The notes below the pieces were generated by a model. That model had not been told where the DNA came from, did no database searches, and was given only the letters and a program-made list of their open reading frames with translations. DNA of 14,142 nt from Ignavibacteria bacterium (GTDB lineage Bacteria; Bacteroidota; Ignavibacteria; Tepidaquicellales; OLB5). The stretch lies in the NCBI GenBank assembly GCA_026417195.1, contig JAOADS010000038.1, positions 1-14,142 on the forward strand, read 5' to 3'. The translations under genes and the position numbers were made by a program. Positions 1 through 7,003 of the stretch are shown piece by piece; position 1 is the first letter of the stretch, and each line of letters opens with the position of its first letter.

Positions 1-172
1 CCAGATTTCCATCCCTGTGTTTTATCCATATAAGAATACAGATAACAATCCTTTTAGTTTATCAATTTGAATTCTCTGTCTCACCAACCAAATAAATTCC
101 TATGATAAAAAATAATCCAAAGATTATTCCTTCATACAGAGTTTTTTTTTAATTATTATTGAGCTTTTAAAA

Positions 173-1153
173 ATGGAAATCATATTGAAAAATAAAATAA
201 ACATTCCTGCCGTAATGTTTCTTCTCTTCTTCTCAGAGTGTTTACATTCTCAGAATGAAGAACCTGTTGTAGCAGACACGGTAAAGATAGGAGCTTACAT
301 CTTTTCAGTGTATGACCTGGATTTTCCCGGAAATAAAATTAATGTGGACTATTATGTATGGTACGTTGCGAGGGCAGACAGTATGGAACTTCTCCAGTAC
401 TTTGAGCCGGTGAATGCTGTGGAATATACGAAATCAAATGAAAGCGATGAAGTTAAAGGAGAGTTAATTTACCAAACAATGAGGATAAACAGTAAAATAA
501 AGAAAGAATGGGATGTCTCAAATTTCCCGTTTGACAGACAAACAATAGAAATTCTGATAGAAGATTATGACAAAGATATTTCAAAACTTGTATTCATTGC
601 CGATACTTCAGCCAGTAAAATTGATAAAGATGTAAAGCTGGAAGGCTGGAATATAACTGACTTTGGAATCAGGGTTGTTGACCATACCTACGAGACAAAT
701 TATGGAGACCCGGAACTTTCTCTGGAGGATTATTCGACTTATTCAAGGGCAATCCTGCACTTCACAATAGAAAGGAAAGGTTACGGATTATTTTTTAAAC
801 TCTTTATTGGTTTATTCATTTCCGTTCTGATCTCACTTGTAACTTTCTTTATAAATCCGCTTGATCTTGATCCTCGGTTCGGTCTTTCTGTTGGTGCAAT
901 ATTTGCTGCCATAGCAAGCCAGTATGTAATAGCATCAACTTTACCCCAGAGTGCTACTCTGACATTGGTTGATAAGCTACATGATGTTGCATACATATTC
1001 ATATTTATATGTATTTCTGTTTCGGCTCTTTCTTTGCATTATATGAAAAACGGAAAAGAAAAGTCTTCAGAAAAACTTGACAGGTACAGCTTCTATATAC
1101 TTTCAGCCTCATATGTTATTATCACACTATATTTTATCCTAACTGCTATTTAA
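173..1153 (+). CDS. Pentameric ligand-gated ion channel (Cys-loop receptor superfamily) homologue
   Basis: Predicted envelope ion channel of 326 residues with the layout of prokaryotic pentameric ligand-gated channels such as GLIC and ELIC. Residues 1-26 look like a signal peptide. Residues about 30-200 fit the beta-sandwich ligand-binding domain, with the hallmark FPFDRQ at 118-123; the paired loop cysteines are absent, as is usual in bacterial members. Four membrane helices follow: M1 about 204-227, M2 about 236-257, M3 about 263-290 and M4 about 304-325. M2 ends in the conserved TLP (P258), and M3 begins near VDK. There is no large cytoplasmic M3-M4 domain, only a short charged linker (about 291-303), again as in bacteria. 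The amine oxidase gene starts 23 nt downstream, so the two are probably co-transcribed. The start is chosen because it gives an intact signal peptide; the Shine-Dalgarno signal is weak. The ligand and ion selectivity cannot be read from sequence. Family assignment is confident. Confidence 0.85.
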   Translation: MEIILKNKINIPAVMFLLFFSECLHSQNEEPVVADTVKIGAYIFSVYDLDFPGNKINVDYYVWYVARADSMELLQYFEPVNAVEYTKSNESDEVKGELIYQTMRINSKIKKEWDVSNFPFDRQTIEILIEDYDKDISKLVFIADTSASKIDKDVKLEGWNITDFGIRVVDHTYETNYGDPELSLEDYSTYSRAILHFTIERKGYGLFFKLFIGLFISVLISLVTFFINPLDLDPRFGLSVGAIFAAIASQYVIASTLPQSATLTLVDKLHDVAYIFIFICISVSALSLHYMKNGKEKSSEKLDRYSFYILSASYVIITLYFILTAI

Positions 1154-1176
1154 ATAAAAAAATTCAAAAATCTTTT

Positions 1177-2523
1177 ATGACAACACGAAGAGAGTTTTTA
1201 AAACAATCATCGGTTCTTGCTGCGGGTGCCTTAGTCTTCCCGCAGATTAAATTCTCCAAGAAACCAAAAGTTATAATAATAGGTGCCGGGTTAGCCGGAC
1301 TCGCAGCTGCTCACAGATTAAGAAAAAAAGGCTGTGAGGTTACAGTTCTTGAAGCAAGAAGCAGAATCGGAGGAAGAGTTTTTTCCTATAACATAACTGA
1401 TGATCTCGTAATTGAGCTTGGTGCCGAATGGGTCGGAGCATCTCATGAAAGAGTTATTAACTTATGTGAAGAGTTCGGTCTTATATTGGATAACAATCAG
1501 TTTGAAACTCATCTGATATTCGCAGGTCAGTATTTTCCTAAAAAAAACTGGGATTATTCAGCTGAATGGAATAAGAAATTCAGAAAGATCCTTGAAGATT
1601 ACTCTCAGTTTACAATTGAAGATAAGAAGAAATTAGATAAATTAGACTGGTGGAGATTTCTTGTAAACAACGGAATTGATGAAAGAGATCTACAGATAAG
1701 GGAACTGCTTGACAGCACTGACTTCGGTGAAACGATAAGATTTGTTTCAGCCTATGCAGCTCTTGCAGAATATGCTGAATCAAGTGAGAAAAATGAAATG
1801 GATTTCAAAATCAGAGGAGGAAATCAGAAACTTGCAGAAAAGCTTGCACAGGCAATAGGTTACGATAATATAAAATTGAAACATAAGGTAGTTTCAGTAA
1901 ATCAGTCTGCAGATTCAGTCAGCGTTAGTTGTTCCGGAGGTGAGGTTTTTAAGGGAGATTATCTTATTTGTACCGCTCCTACGTATGCATTAACAAAAAT
2001 AAAATGGGAACCATCACTGCCGGAAGATAAAATTCATGCCCTCAATGAACTGCAGTATGCCCGAATCAGTAAACACGCAGTCTTATTCTCTGAAAGGTTT
2101 TGGGAACATGAAGATTTCGATATGGTTACTGATATTTACGGTCATTATTTCTATCATGCTACTAAAAACCAAATTTCAAAACAAGGTGTGCTGATCTCAT
2201 ACACAACAGGTGATAAGGCAGATGTAATAAGCAGACAAAATGACGGATTTAAAACAGATATGATATGCCAGTCACTTAAACCTGCATTTGGTGATATTTC
2301 CGGTAAAATATTAAGACATGTAAATTACTATTGGGGAACGGATGAGTATTCAAAGGGAGCATATGCGCTTTACGGTAGAGGGCAGTGGTTTACAGTTATG
2401 CCGGTTCTGAAAAAAAGATTTATGAACACATTTTTCGCAGGAGAACATCTTGCAGACTGGCAGGGTTTTATGGAAGGAGCTATAGTAAGCGGAGAAGAAG
2501 CTGCAGATGAGATATTGTATTAG
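1177..2523 (+). CDS. Tat-exported FAD-dependent amine oxidase (flavin monoamine oxidase family)
   Basis: Flavoenzyme of the amino_oxidase family (monoamine, polyamine and L-amino-acid oxidases), which oxidise an amine to an imine and reduce oxygen to peroxide. The N-terminus TTRREFLKQ is a near-perfect twin-arginine signal (RR at 4-5) followed by a hydrophobic stretch to about 22. This predicts export of the folded, FAD-loaded enzyme across the inner membrane. The dinucleotide-binding motif GAGLAG is at 36-41, with the ribose-binding acid E59 and GGRV at 65-68. Further family marks are GGNQKL near 214-219, K299 before an FW pair (position of the catalytic-site lysine), the W386 region ending in GAY, and the C-terminal GEH at 422-424 leading into a MEGA..SG flavin-binding segment. 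I see no cysteine at the site used for covalent flavin in mitochondrial MAO, so the FAD is probably non-covalent. It lies 23 nt behind the channel gene. The substrate is unknown. Confidence 0.88.
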   Translation: MTTRREFLKQSSVLAAGALVFPQIKFSKKPKVIIIGAGLAGLAAAHRLRKKGCEVTVLEARSRIGGRVFSYNITDDLVIELGAEWVGASHERVINLCEEFGLILDNNQFETHLIFAGQYFPKKNWDYSAEWNKKFRKILEDYSQFTIEDKKKLDKLDWWRFLVNNGIDERDLQIRELLDSTDFGETIRFVSAYAALAEYAESSEKNEMDFKIRGGNQKLAEKLAQAIGYDNIKLKHKVVSVNQSADSVSVSCSGGEVFKGDYLICTAPTYALTKIKWEPSLPEDKIHALNELQYARISKHAVLFSERFWEHEDFDMVTDIYGHYFYHATKNQISKQGVLISYTTGDKADVISRQNDGFKTDMICQSLKPAFGDISGKILRHVNYYWGTDEYSKGAYALYGRGQWFTVMPVLKKRFMNTFFAGEHLADWQGFMEGAIVSGEEAADEILY

Positions 2524-2612
2524 CCCATCAGAATAGCAAGTATTATATAAACAATAACTAAAATTTTCTTTAACATATTTATTTCAACAGGTAATATCGT
2601 TAAATAATTCCT

Positions 2613-3032
2613 ATGAGTAAAAAAATCCTGGTACTATGTACAGGTAATTCATGCAGTTTTCAGATGGCTGAGGGTTACCTGAAGTCTTTAAATAAGAACC
2701 TAGAGGTATATTCAGCCGGAACTAAACCAGCCGAAAAAGTTAATCCTCTGGCAGTTAAGGTAATGAAGGAAATCGGTATTGATATAAGCCACCATTATCC
2801 GAAAGACGTGGAGCAGTTTGTAAGTCAGTCATTTGATTATGTCATTACTGTATGTGATAATGCAAAAGAAACTTGCCCCGTTTTCCATGGAAAAGTAGGT
2901 GAAATCATACATAAGGGATTTGAAGATCCCGCTGAAGCTAAAGGAGAAGAATCTGAAGTGATCGGGATATACAGAAGGGTCAGAGACGAAATAATTAGTG
3001 AACTCAGGAATTTTGTAGAGTCAAGGTTCTGA
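2613..3032 (+). CDS. ArsC-type low-molecular-weight phosphatase / arsenate reductase homologue with altered P-loop
   Basis: Small protein (139 residues) of the LMW protein tyrosine phosphatase fold, closest in layout to thioredoxin-coupled arsenate reductases of the Staphylococcus pI258 type. It keeps the nucleophile Cys9 in CTGNSC, the resolving cysteines Cys81 and Cys88 in the VCDNAKETCP segment, and the general-acid loop FEDPA with Asp105. The total length also matches the family. The odd point is the P-loop: the motif normally reads C-x5-R, but residue 15, where the arginine belongs, is Ser (C-T-G-N-S-C-S-F-Q). That arginine binds the oxyanion in characterised members, so activity as a phosphatase or arsenate reductase is doubtful or altered. 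The gene follows the amine oxidase after an 89-nt gap with no Shine-Dalgarno, so it may have its own promoter. No arsR or arsenite pump is visible nearby. Its last 29 nt overlap the 3' end of the opposing small ORF. Confidence 0.8.
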   Translation: MSKKILVLCTGNSCSFQMAEGYLKSLNKNLEVYSAGTKPAEKVNPLAVKVMKEIGIDISHHYPKDVEQFVSQSFDYVITVCDNAKETCPVFHGKVGEIIHKGFEDPAEAKGEESEVIGIYRRVRDEIISELRNFVESRF

Positions 3033-3237
3033 GACACTTACCAGCTATAACAGGCTTCTCCTTTGAGTTATATGGTATTTTATTTGTATTTATGGATGAA
3101 TGAATATGTGAGCCTATTAAAAACAGAGCGATAAGAGCTAAATGAAATAAAACCGAAAGTGATAAGCCTTTAAAAGTAAATTCTTTTATATAAGGTTTAA
3201 GTTCTGATGTTACCGGGATTGCCTTTTCTTTATCCAT
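3004..3237 (-). CDS. Small single-span membrane protein resembling a TonB N-terminus; possibly a truncated gene
   Basis: Open frame of 77 residues starting with ATG 21 nt after the ppk1 stop, so it could be the last gene of that unit. Residues 1-22 are polar and charged, residues about 24-42 form one hydrophobic helix (GLSLSVLFHLALIALFLIG), and the rest is short and polar. The short basic cytoplasmic lead followed by a helix with SVLFHLALI resembles the N-terminal anchor of TonB-type energy transducers. The periplasmic proline-rich linker and the C-terminal TonB domain are missing. The last nine or so codons lie inside the arsC-like gene on the other strand and look like read-through into unrelated sequence. 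No Shine-Dalgarno is seen. It could be a genuine small membrane protein, a decayed TonB remnant, or a chance frame. The TonB likeness is an impression by eye. Confidence 0.4.
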   Translation of the reverse strand: MDKEKAIPVTSELKPYIKEFTFKGLSLSVLFHLALIALFLIGSHIHSSINTNKIPYNSKEKPVIAGKCLRTLTLQNS

Positions 3238-3258
3238 AGTTACTAATTAATACCAGAC

Positions 3259-5358
3259 TCATCCTGCATTTGTTCCGAAATTCTTTACATAATCATAAAT
3301 TTCGTATTGTGATCTGTGAGGCTCTCCGTTAGCCTTTACAAATGAATTGATCTGCTTTTCATCAATTATCCTGGCTTTCTGATTATCTCTGAGTTTTATG
3401 TTAACTATATCCCTGACAAACTTTTTAACATTTTCATCATAAACAGGAAAGGCAACTTCAATTCTTCTGCTGAGATTTCTTCTCATCCAGTCTGCAGAAG
3501 ACATGTATATCTTTTCATTACCTCCGTTGTGAAATATATAAACCCTGTCATGTTCCAGAAAACGATCCACTATGCTGATTGCCCTGATATTTTCACTGAA
3601 TGGTTTTACCCCCGGAACGAGACAGCATATACTTCTTATAATAAGGTTTATCCTTACTCCAGCCCTGTTTGCCTCATAAAGCTTCTTTATCATGCGATCA
3701 TCTTCAAGACTGTTTGCCTTGATGATTATCTCAGCGTATTTCCCGGCACGGGCATTGGAAATTTCATTGTCAATCATATCTACAAATGCCTGCCTCATTC
3801 CAAACTGAGCAACCAGAAGATGTTTGAATTGGAAATCTTTTTTTCTTGACTCAAGGAAATCAAATACTTTCTCAACCTCTGAAGTTATCCGTCTGTCTGA
3901 TGTGAAAAGTCCGTAATCTGTGTAAACTCTGGCAGTTGATTCATTGAAATTACCTGTAGAGAGATATGCATATTGTTTTATCCCGCCATTTTCTTGTCTT
4001 TCGATCAAAGCAAGTTTCGCATGAACTTTTATTCCGGGCAGGCTATATAAAACCTTTACTCCGGCTTTACCCATTTCTTCAGCACTTTTTATATTTATTT
4101 CCTCATCAAACCTTGCCTTAATTTCAACAAATGCTGTTACCTTCTTGCCGCGGTTTGCTGCTTTAATTAGTGAACTCACAACCTTTGAGTTTTTTGCAAC
4201 TCTGTACTGAGTTATCTTGATTGACTTAACGTCGGGATCCCTCGCGGCTGCCTCCAGCATATTAAGCACACAGTCGTAACTGTGATATGGGAAATAACAG
4301 ATTCTGTCTTCCCCGCCCCATGATTCAAATATCTTCTCTCTCTTTTCAAAACCTTTGAGAGGTATAGGTTTCATTTCTTTGTAGTTCAGTTCCTTATATC
4401 CCGGATTCGGGAAGTTAAAGAAGTCACTGAAATTATGGTATCTTGCTGCAGGATAAAGGTCTTCCTTACTCAGCATAAGAGCTTCGCGCAGATAATTGAG
4501 GAAATCCGAAGGCATTTCTCTGTCATAAAGAAAACGTGAGGGAGCTCCGCTGAGGCGTTTGGCAAGAGACTTTTTTATTTTTTCAAGCAGATTACCGGAA
4601 AACTCATCTTCTATATACAGTTCAGCATCTCGGGTAAGTTTAATAGCATAAGACTCATGGATATGATATCCGTTGAAAATCTGGGGAAGGAATAACCTGA
4701 TCACATCATCGAGAAATATTATGTAATTTGAACTTCCTTCCTTTGGCAGAAGAATGAACCTGTCAAGATGATTACTTGGTATTTCCACCAATGCATAAAC
4801 TGAACGTCCCTTCTTCTGAAAACCATTTCTCTTTTTCTTCTTAGCTGATAGCCTTACAGCCAGATAAAGCCTCTGATTCCTTAGAAAAGGTATTATTTTA
4901 CGTTTTATTATTATCATCGGCATTATGTGAGGTATTATCTGAGACTGAAAGATATCCTTAAGATATTCCTTTTGTGACTGGTTAAGCTGCTTATGGTTAA
5001 TAAGGTTAATATTATACTTCAGTAATTCCGGTCTGATTTCATTCTGATAGGTTTCAGAATGTTCTTTCTGCAGTTTTACTACTGTTTTGTGAATCTTATT
5101 CAACAAATCCGGTACATCAAAGTCCAGTTCTCTCTGTGAACGTTTCTTTAAGTTAAGCAGTGATCTGAGTGATGCAACACGAACTCTGAAGAATTCATCC
5201 AGGTTGGAGGAAAATATAGCAAGAAACTTTATTCTCTCGTAAAGGGGCACAGATTTATCTTTCCCTTCCTGAAGAACCCTGTGATTGAAACTAAGCCAGC
5301 TTAACTCTCTGTTAAAAAACTTATCCACTGGACTTTTTATATTTCTTCGGATATTCAA
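3259..5358 (-). CDS. ppk1: Polyphosphate kinase 1
   Basis: Reversibly transfers the gamma phosphate of ATP onto polyphosphate chains via a phosphohistidine. The 699-residue length is typical. In order: the N-terminal domain opening FFNRELSWLSFNHRVLQ (14-30) and SSNLDEFFRVR (50-60), the head domain about 115-330, and two phospholipase-D-like catalytic domains. The first contains KITQYR (381-386) and the KVHAKL motif with His446, equivalent to the autophosphorylated His435 of E. coli PPK1. STGNFNE follows at 467-473. The second contains EHDRVYIFHNGG (602-613), with histidines 603 and 610, and a SSADWM..RN..RR.E segment (620-634). The start used here is TTG, 38 nt inside the upstream phosphatase gene, with a strong AAGGAG 12 nt ahead of it. 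A GTG ten codons later (5328-5326) would also give a plausible N-terminus. The overlap implies translational coupling to the phosphohistidine phosphatase-like gene. Confidence 0.97.
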   Translation of the reverse strand: MNIRRNIKSPVDKFFNRELSWLSFNHRVLQEGKDKSVPLYERIKFLAIFSSNLDEFFRVRVASLRSLLNLKKRSQRELDFDVPDLLNKIHKTVVKLQKEHSETYQNEIRPELLKYNINLINHKQLNQSQKEYLKDIFQSQIIPHIMPMIIIKRKIIPFLRNQRLYLAVRLSAKKKKRNGFQKKGRSVYALVEIPSNHLDRFILLPKEGSSNYIIFLDDVIRLFLPQIFNGYHIHESYAIKLTRDAELYIEDEFSGNLLEKIKKSLAKRLSGAPSRFLYDREMPSDFLNYLREALMLSKEDLYPAARYHNFSDFFNFPNPGYKELNYKEMKPIPLKGFEKREKIFESWGGEDRICYFPYHSYDCVLNMLEAAARDPDVKSIKITQYRVAKNSKVVSSLIKAANRGKKVTAFVEIKARFDEEINIKSAEEMGKAGVKVLYSLPGIKVHAKLALIERQENGGIKQYAYLSTGNFNESTARVYTDYGLFTSDRRITSEVEKVFDFLESRKKDFQFKHLLVAQFGMRQAFVDMIDNEISNARAGKYAEIIIKANSLEDDRMIKKLYEANRAGVRINLIIRSICCLVPGVKPFSENIRAISIVDRFLEHDRVYIFHNGGNEKIYMSSADWMRRNLSRRIEVAFPVYDENVKKFVRDIVNIKLRDNQKARIIDEKQINSFVKANGEPHRSQYEIYDYVKNFGTNAG

Positions 5359-5821
5359 AATATATAAGGTCTCCTTTCAAACCTTTTTGAAAATCTGTTT
5401 CATTGAAATCTACCCTAACTATTCCGCATGTCGGAATATTATCAATTCCGGCACCTGTAAGCAGATTTACAAATTCAGTTATTCCCGGATTATGGCTGAC
5501 TAACATAATTTTCTTATGAGATATTAAATATTTCTCCATAACCTTGAGAACATTTTCTGGTGAAGGCATGTATAGGACTTTATCTGTAATTATTTTCTCA
5601 ACTGGATAACCAATTTCTTCAGCAAGTATCAGGGCTGTATCATATGCACGCTTTGCCTGGCTTGTAACTATAATTTCCGGAAACTCATTTTTACTCCTGA
5701 GAACCTTACCCATCAGTGGTGCAGATTTCTTTCCCCTTTTATTCAGAGGACGCTCTTCATCATCAAGCGAAGGATCATCCCAGCTTGACTTCGCATGTCT
5801 TACAAAAATCACACTTTTCAT
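5321..5821 (-). CDS. SixA-like histidine phosphatase (phosphohistidine phosphatase family)
   Basis: Histidine phosphatase superfamily enzyme of the short, single-domain SixA branch, which removes phosphate from phosphohistidine in characterised members. From the ATG at 5821 it has 166 residues. The active-site signature RHAKSSW is at 8-14 with nucleophile His9, the phosphate-pocket Arg58 lies in SQAKRAYDTA, and the second catalytic histidine, His110, is in VSHNPG. A TTG three codons upstream would add Met-His-Ile, but the ATG is preferred. Its 3' end overlaps ppk1 by 38 nt from the ppk1 TTG, so the two are almost certainly expressed together. The link to ppk1 is suggestive, because PPK1 works through a phosphohistidine, but a direct substrate relationship is inference. 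A 77-nt gap separates it from the AI-2E transporter gene upstream. Confidence 0.88.
   Translation of the reverse strand: MKSVIFVRHAKSSWDDPSLDDEERPLNKRGKKSAPLMGKVLRSKNEFPEIIVTSQAKRAYDTALILAEEIGYPVEKIITDKVLYMPSPENVLKVMEKYLISHKKIMLVSHNPGITEFVNLLTGAGIDNIPTCGIVRVDFNETDFQKGLKGDLIYFEYPKKYKKSSG
5371..5376 (-). promoter_or_regulatory. Shine-Dalgarno AAGGAG for ppk1, inside the sixA-like gene
   Basis: On the minus strand the sequence reads GAAAGGAGACC, one of the best anti-16S matches in a window where most genes lack one. It lies 12 nt before the TTG start of ppk1, slightly longer than ideal. It supports the TTG over the later GTG and indicates that ppk1 is initiated within the coding sequence of the preceding gene. 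Confidence 0.6.
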
Positions 5822-5848
5822 TATATGCAAAAATATCCAAATGATTTA

Positions 5849-5854
5849 ATTATA
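5849..5854 (-). promoter_or_regulatory. Candidate -10 box (TATAAT) for the sixA-like/ppk1 unit
   Basis: A perfect TATAAT on the minus strand lies 27 nt before the sixA-like ATG, in the only sizeable gap of this leftward stretch. No convincing -35 element stands 16-18 nt upstream. The region is so AT-rich that chance matches are likely, so this is only a candidate. Confidence 0.3.
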
Positions 5855-5898
5855 AAAGCAGAAAACGATAATATGATTGTTAAAATATGATTAAATTA

Positions 5899-7002
5899 TT
5901 AAGGGCTTTTAGATTTACGTTTAGTTATAGCTTTTATCTTTGAAGTAATTTCCCTGCCAGACTCTTTATCGTAACTCATAAGAACAGCTACTGATCTTGT
6001 TGACTCGAACTTGCTTAATGTAATTTTAATTATGCTCATGATAGGAACTGACAAAACCATACCAACTATTCCCCAGACATATCCCCAGAATATAAGTGAA
6101 AAAAGCAGAAGAAGAGGGCTTAAGTCAAGCTGATCACCTAAATATTTAGGCTCAAGTATATTGCCTATTACGTTCTGCACAATAATCAGAAGTATAATTA
6201 TTATCACAGGTGTAATGAGATTATCAAACTGAAGGACAGCTATCAGACCGGGAAGAATAGTGGAGATAAGCGAGCCAATGTTAGGAACGTAATGGCTGAA
6301 GAAACACAGAAATGCCCACACGATGTAAAAATCAACACCAAATGCCCAGAGTATGAAACCAAATATTACAGCCTGAATAAAATTTATCAGGGTTTTGCCA
6401 ACAAGGTATTTTTTTACATCAGCGAATATTTCATTAAGTATTTCTGATATTTTGTATGCTTTTTCAACATTATATGCATTTTTTATCCTCTGGCGTATGC
6501 TTCCCATCTCTGATAAAAGGAAAACTACATAAATCAGTATCAAAACGAAATCACCGAAAATTCCAAGTATACTGGTGAACAGGCTTGTAAGAAATCCGGT
6601 AATTGAGCCTTGCATCAAGAGATTCTTCAGGTTAAGCGATTCGTGCATCTTGCTTATATCTTCATCAGAAAGGCGAAGGAAATTATACAATGTATTTATA
6701 AGATTCCGGAATTTTTCTTCATATTTGGGAAGGTCTGCAGAAAACGTGTTCACACTTGTGAATATGAACAGGCTGGTGATATTTGCTACAGCTACTATGA
6801 TCAGAAGGATTAAAATTATAGCTACAAAACCGGGTATTTTTTTGTTTTTCAGGAAATCGTATAAAGGTTCAAAAATAAATGACAGGATAATTGCAATAAA
6901 AAAAGGAATGAGAATTGATTTCAGCGTACTTAAAACAACATAAGCGAATATGATTATAGCTATAACTGCTATTATTGTTAATGCTTTATTTTTCTCTTTC
7001 AT
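5899..7002 (-). CDS. AI-2E family transporter (UPF0118/PerM-like permease)
   Basis: Inner-membrane protein of 367 residues belonging to the AI-2E transporter family (named for a member proposed to export autoinducer-2; other members act as sodium/proton antiporters or are of unknown substrate). The family architecture is visible: an N-terminal pair of helices about 8-45, a third helix about 57-83, a charged amphipathic region about 88-135, then helices near 140-165, 203-222, 224-256, 262-282 and 296-330. The two family signatures are YVPNIGSLISTILPGLIA (238-255) and NILEPKYLGDQLDLSPLLLL (281-300), which runs on into FWGYVWGIVGMVLSVP (305-320). The C-terminus is short and basic. The ATG starts 1 nt after the stop of the GT-C-like gene, with AGGA about 12 nt upstream, so the two are translated from one message. 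The substrate cannot be told from sequence. Confidence 0.92.
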   Translation of the reverse strand: MKEKNKALTIIAVIAIIIFAYVVLSTLKSILIPFFIAIILSFIFEPLYDFLKNKKIPGFVAIILILLIIVAVANITSLFIFTSVNTFSADLPKYEEKFRNLINTLYNFLRLSDEDISKMHESLNLKNLLMQGSITGFLTSLFTSILGIFGDFVLILIYVVFLLSEMGSIRQRIKNAYNVEKAYKISEILNEIFADVKKYLVGKTLINFIQAVIFGFILWAFGVDFYIVWAFLCFFSHYVPNIGSLISTILPGLIAVLQFDNLITPVIIIILLIIVQNVIGNILEPKYLGDQLDLSPLLLLFSLIFWGYVWGIVGMVLSVPIMSIIKITLSKFESTRSVAVLMSYDKESGREITSKIKAITKRKSKSP

Positions 7003-7003
7003 A

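Noticed and set aside
1..29. Possible start of a divergent leftward gene: ATG at 29-27 on the minus strand, open to the left edge (MDKTQGWKS).
   Set aside because: Only nine codons are visible, with no Shine-Dalgarno at a proper distance. Too little to call a gene, though the position would suit a divergent neighbour.
111..128. Small inverted repeat AATAATC-caaa-GATTATT before the channel gene.
   Set aside because: The stem is 7 bp with only one G-C pair, and the T run lies about 14 nt away rather than adjacent. Expected by chance in such AT-rich DNA; not a convincing terminator or operator.
781..1002. Antisense open frame across the M2-M3 region of the channel gene.
   Set aside because: It mirrors the strongly conserved membrane segments of the sense gene, has no ribosome site, and its product resembles no protein I recognise.
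2524..2612. Search for a promoter or terminator between the amine oxidase and the arsC-like gene.
   Set aside because: Only AT-rich sequence with scattered TAAATAAT-like matches and no stem-loop. No element stands above background.
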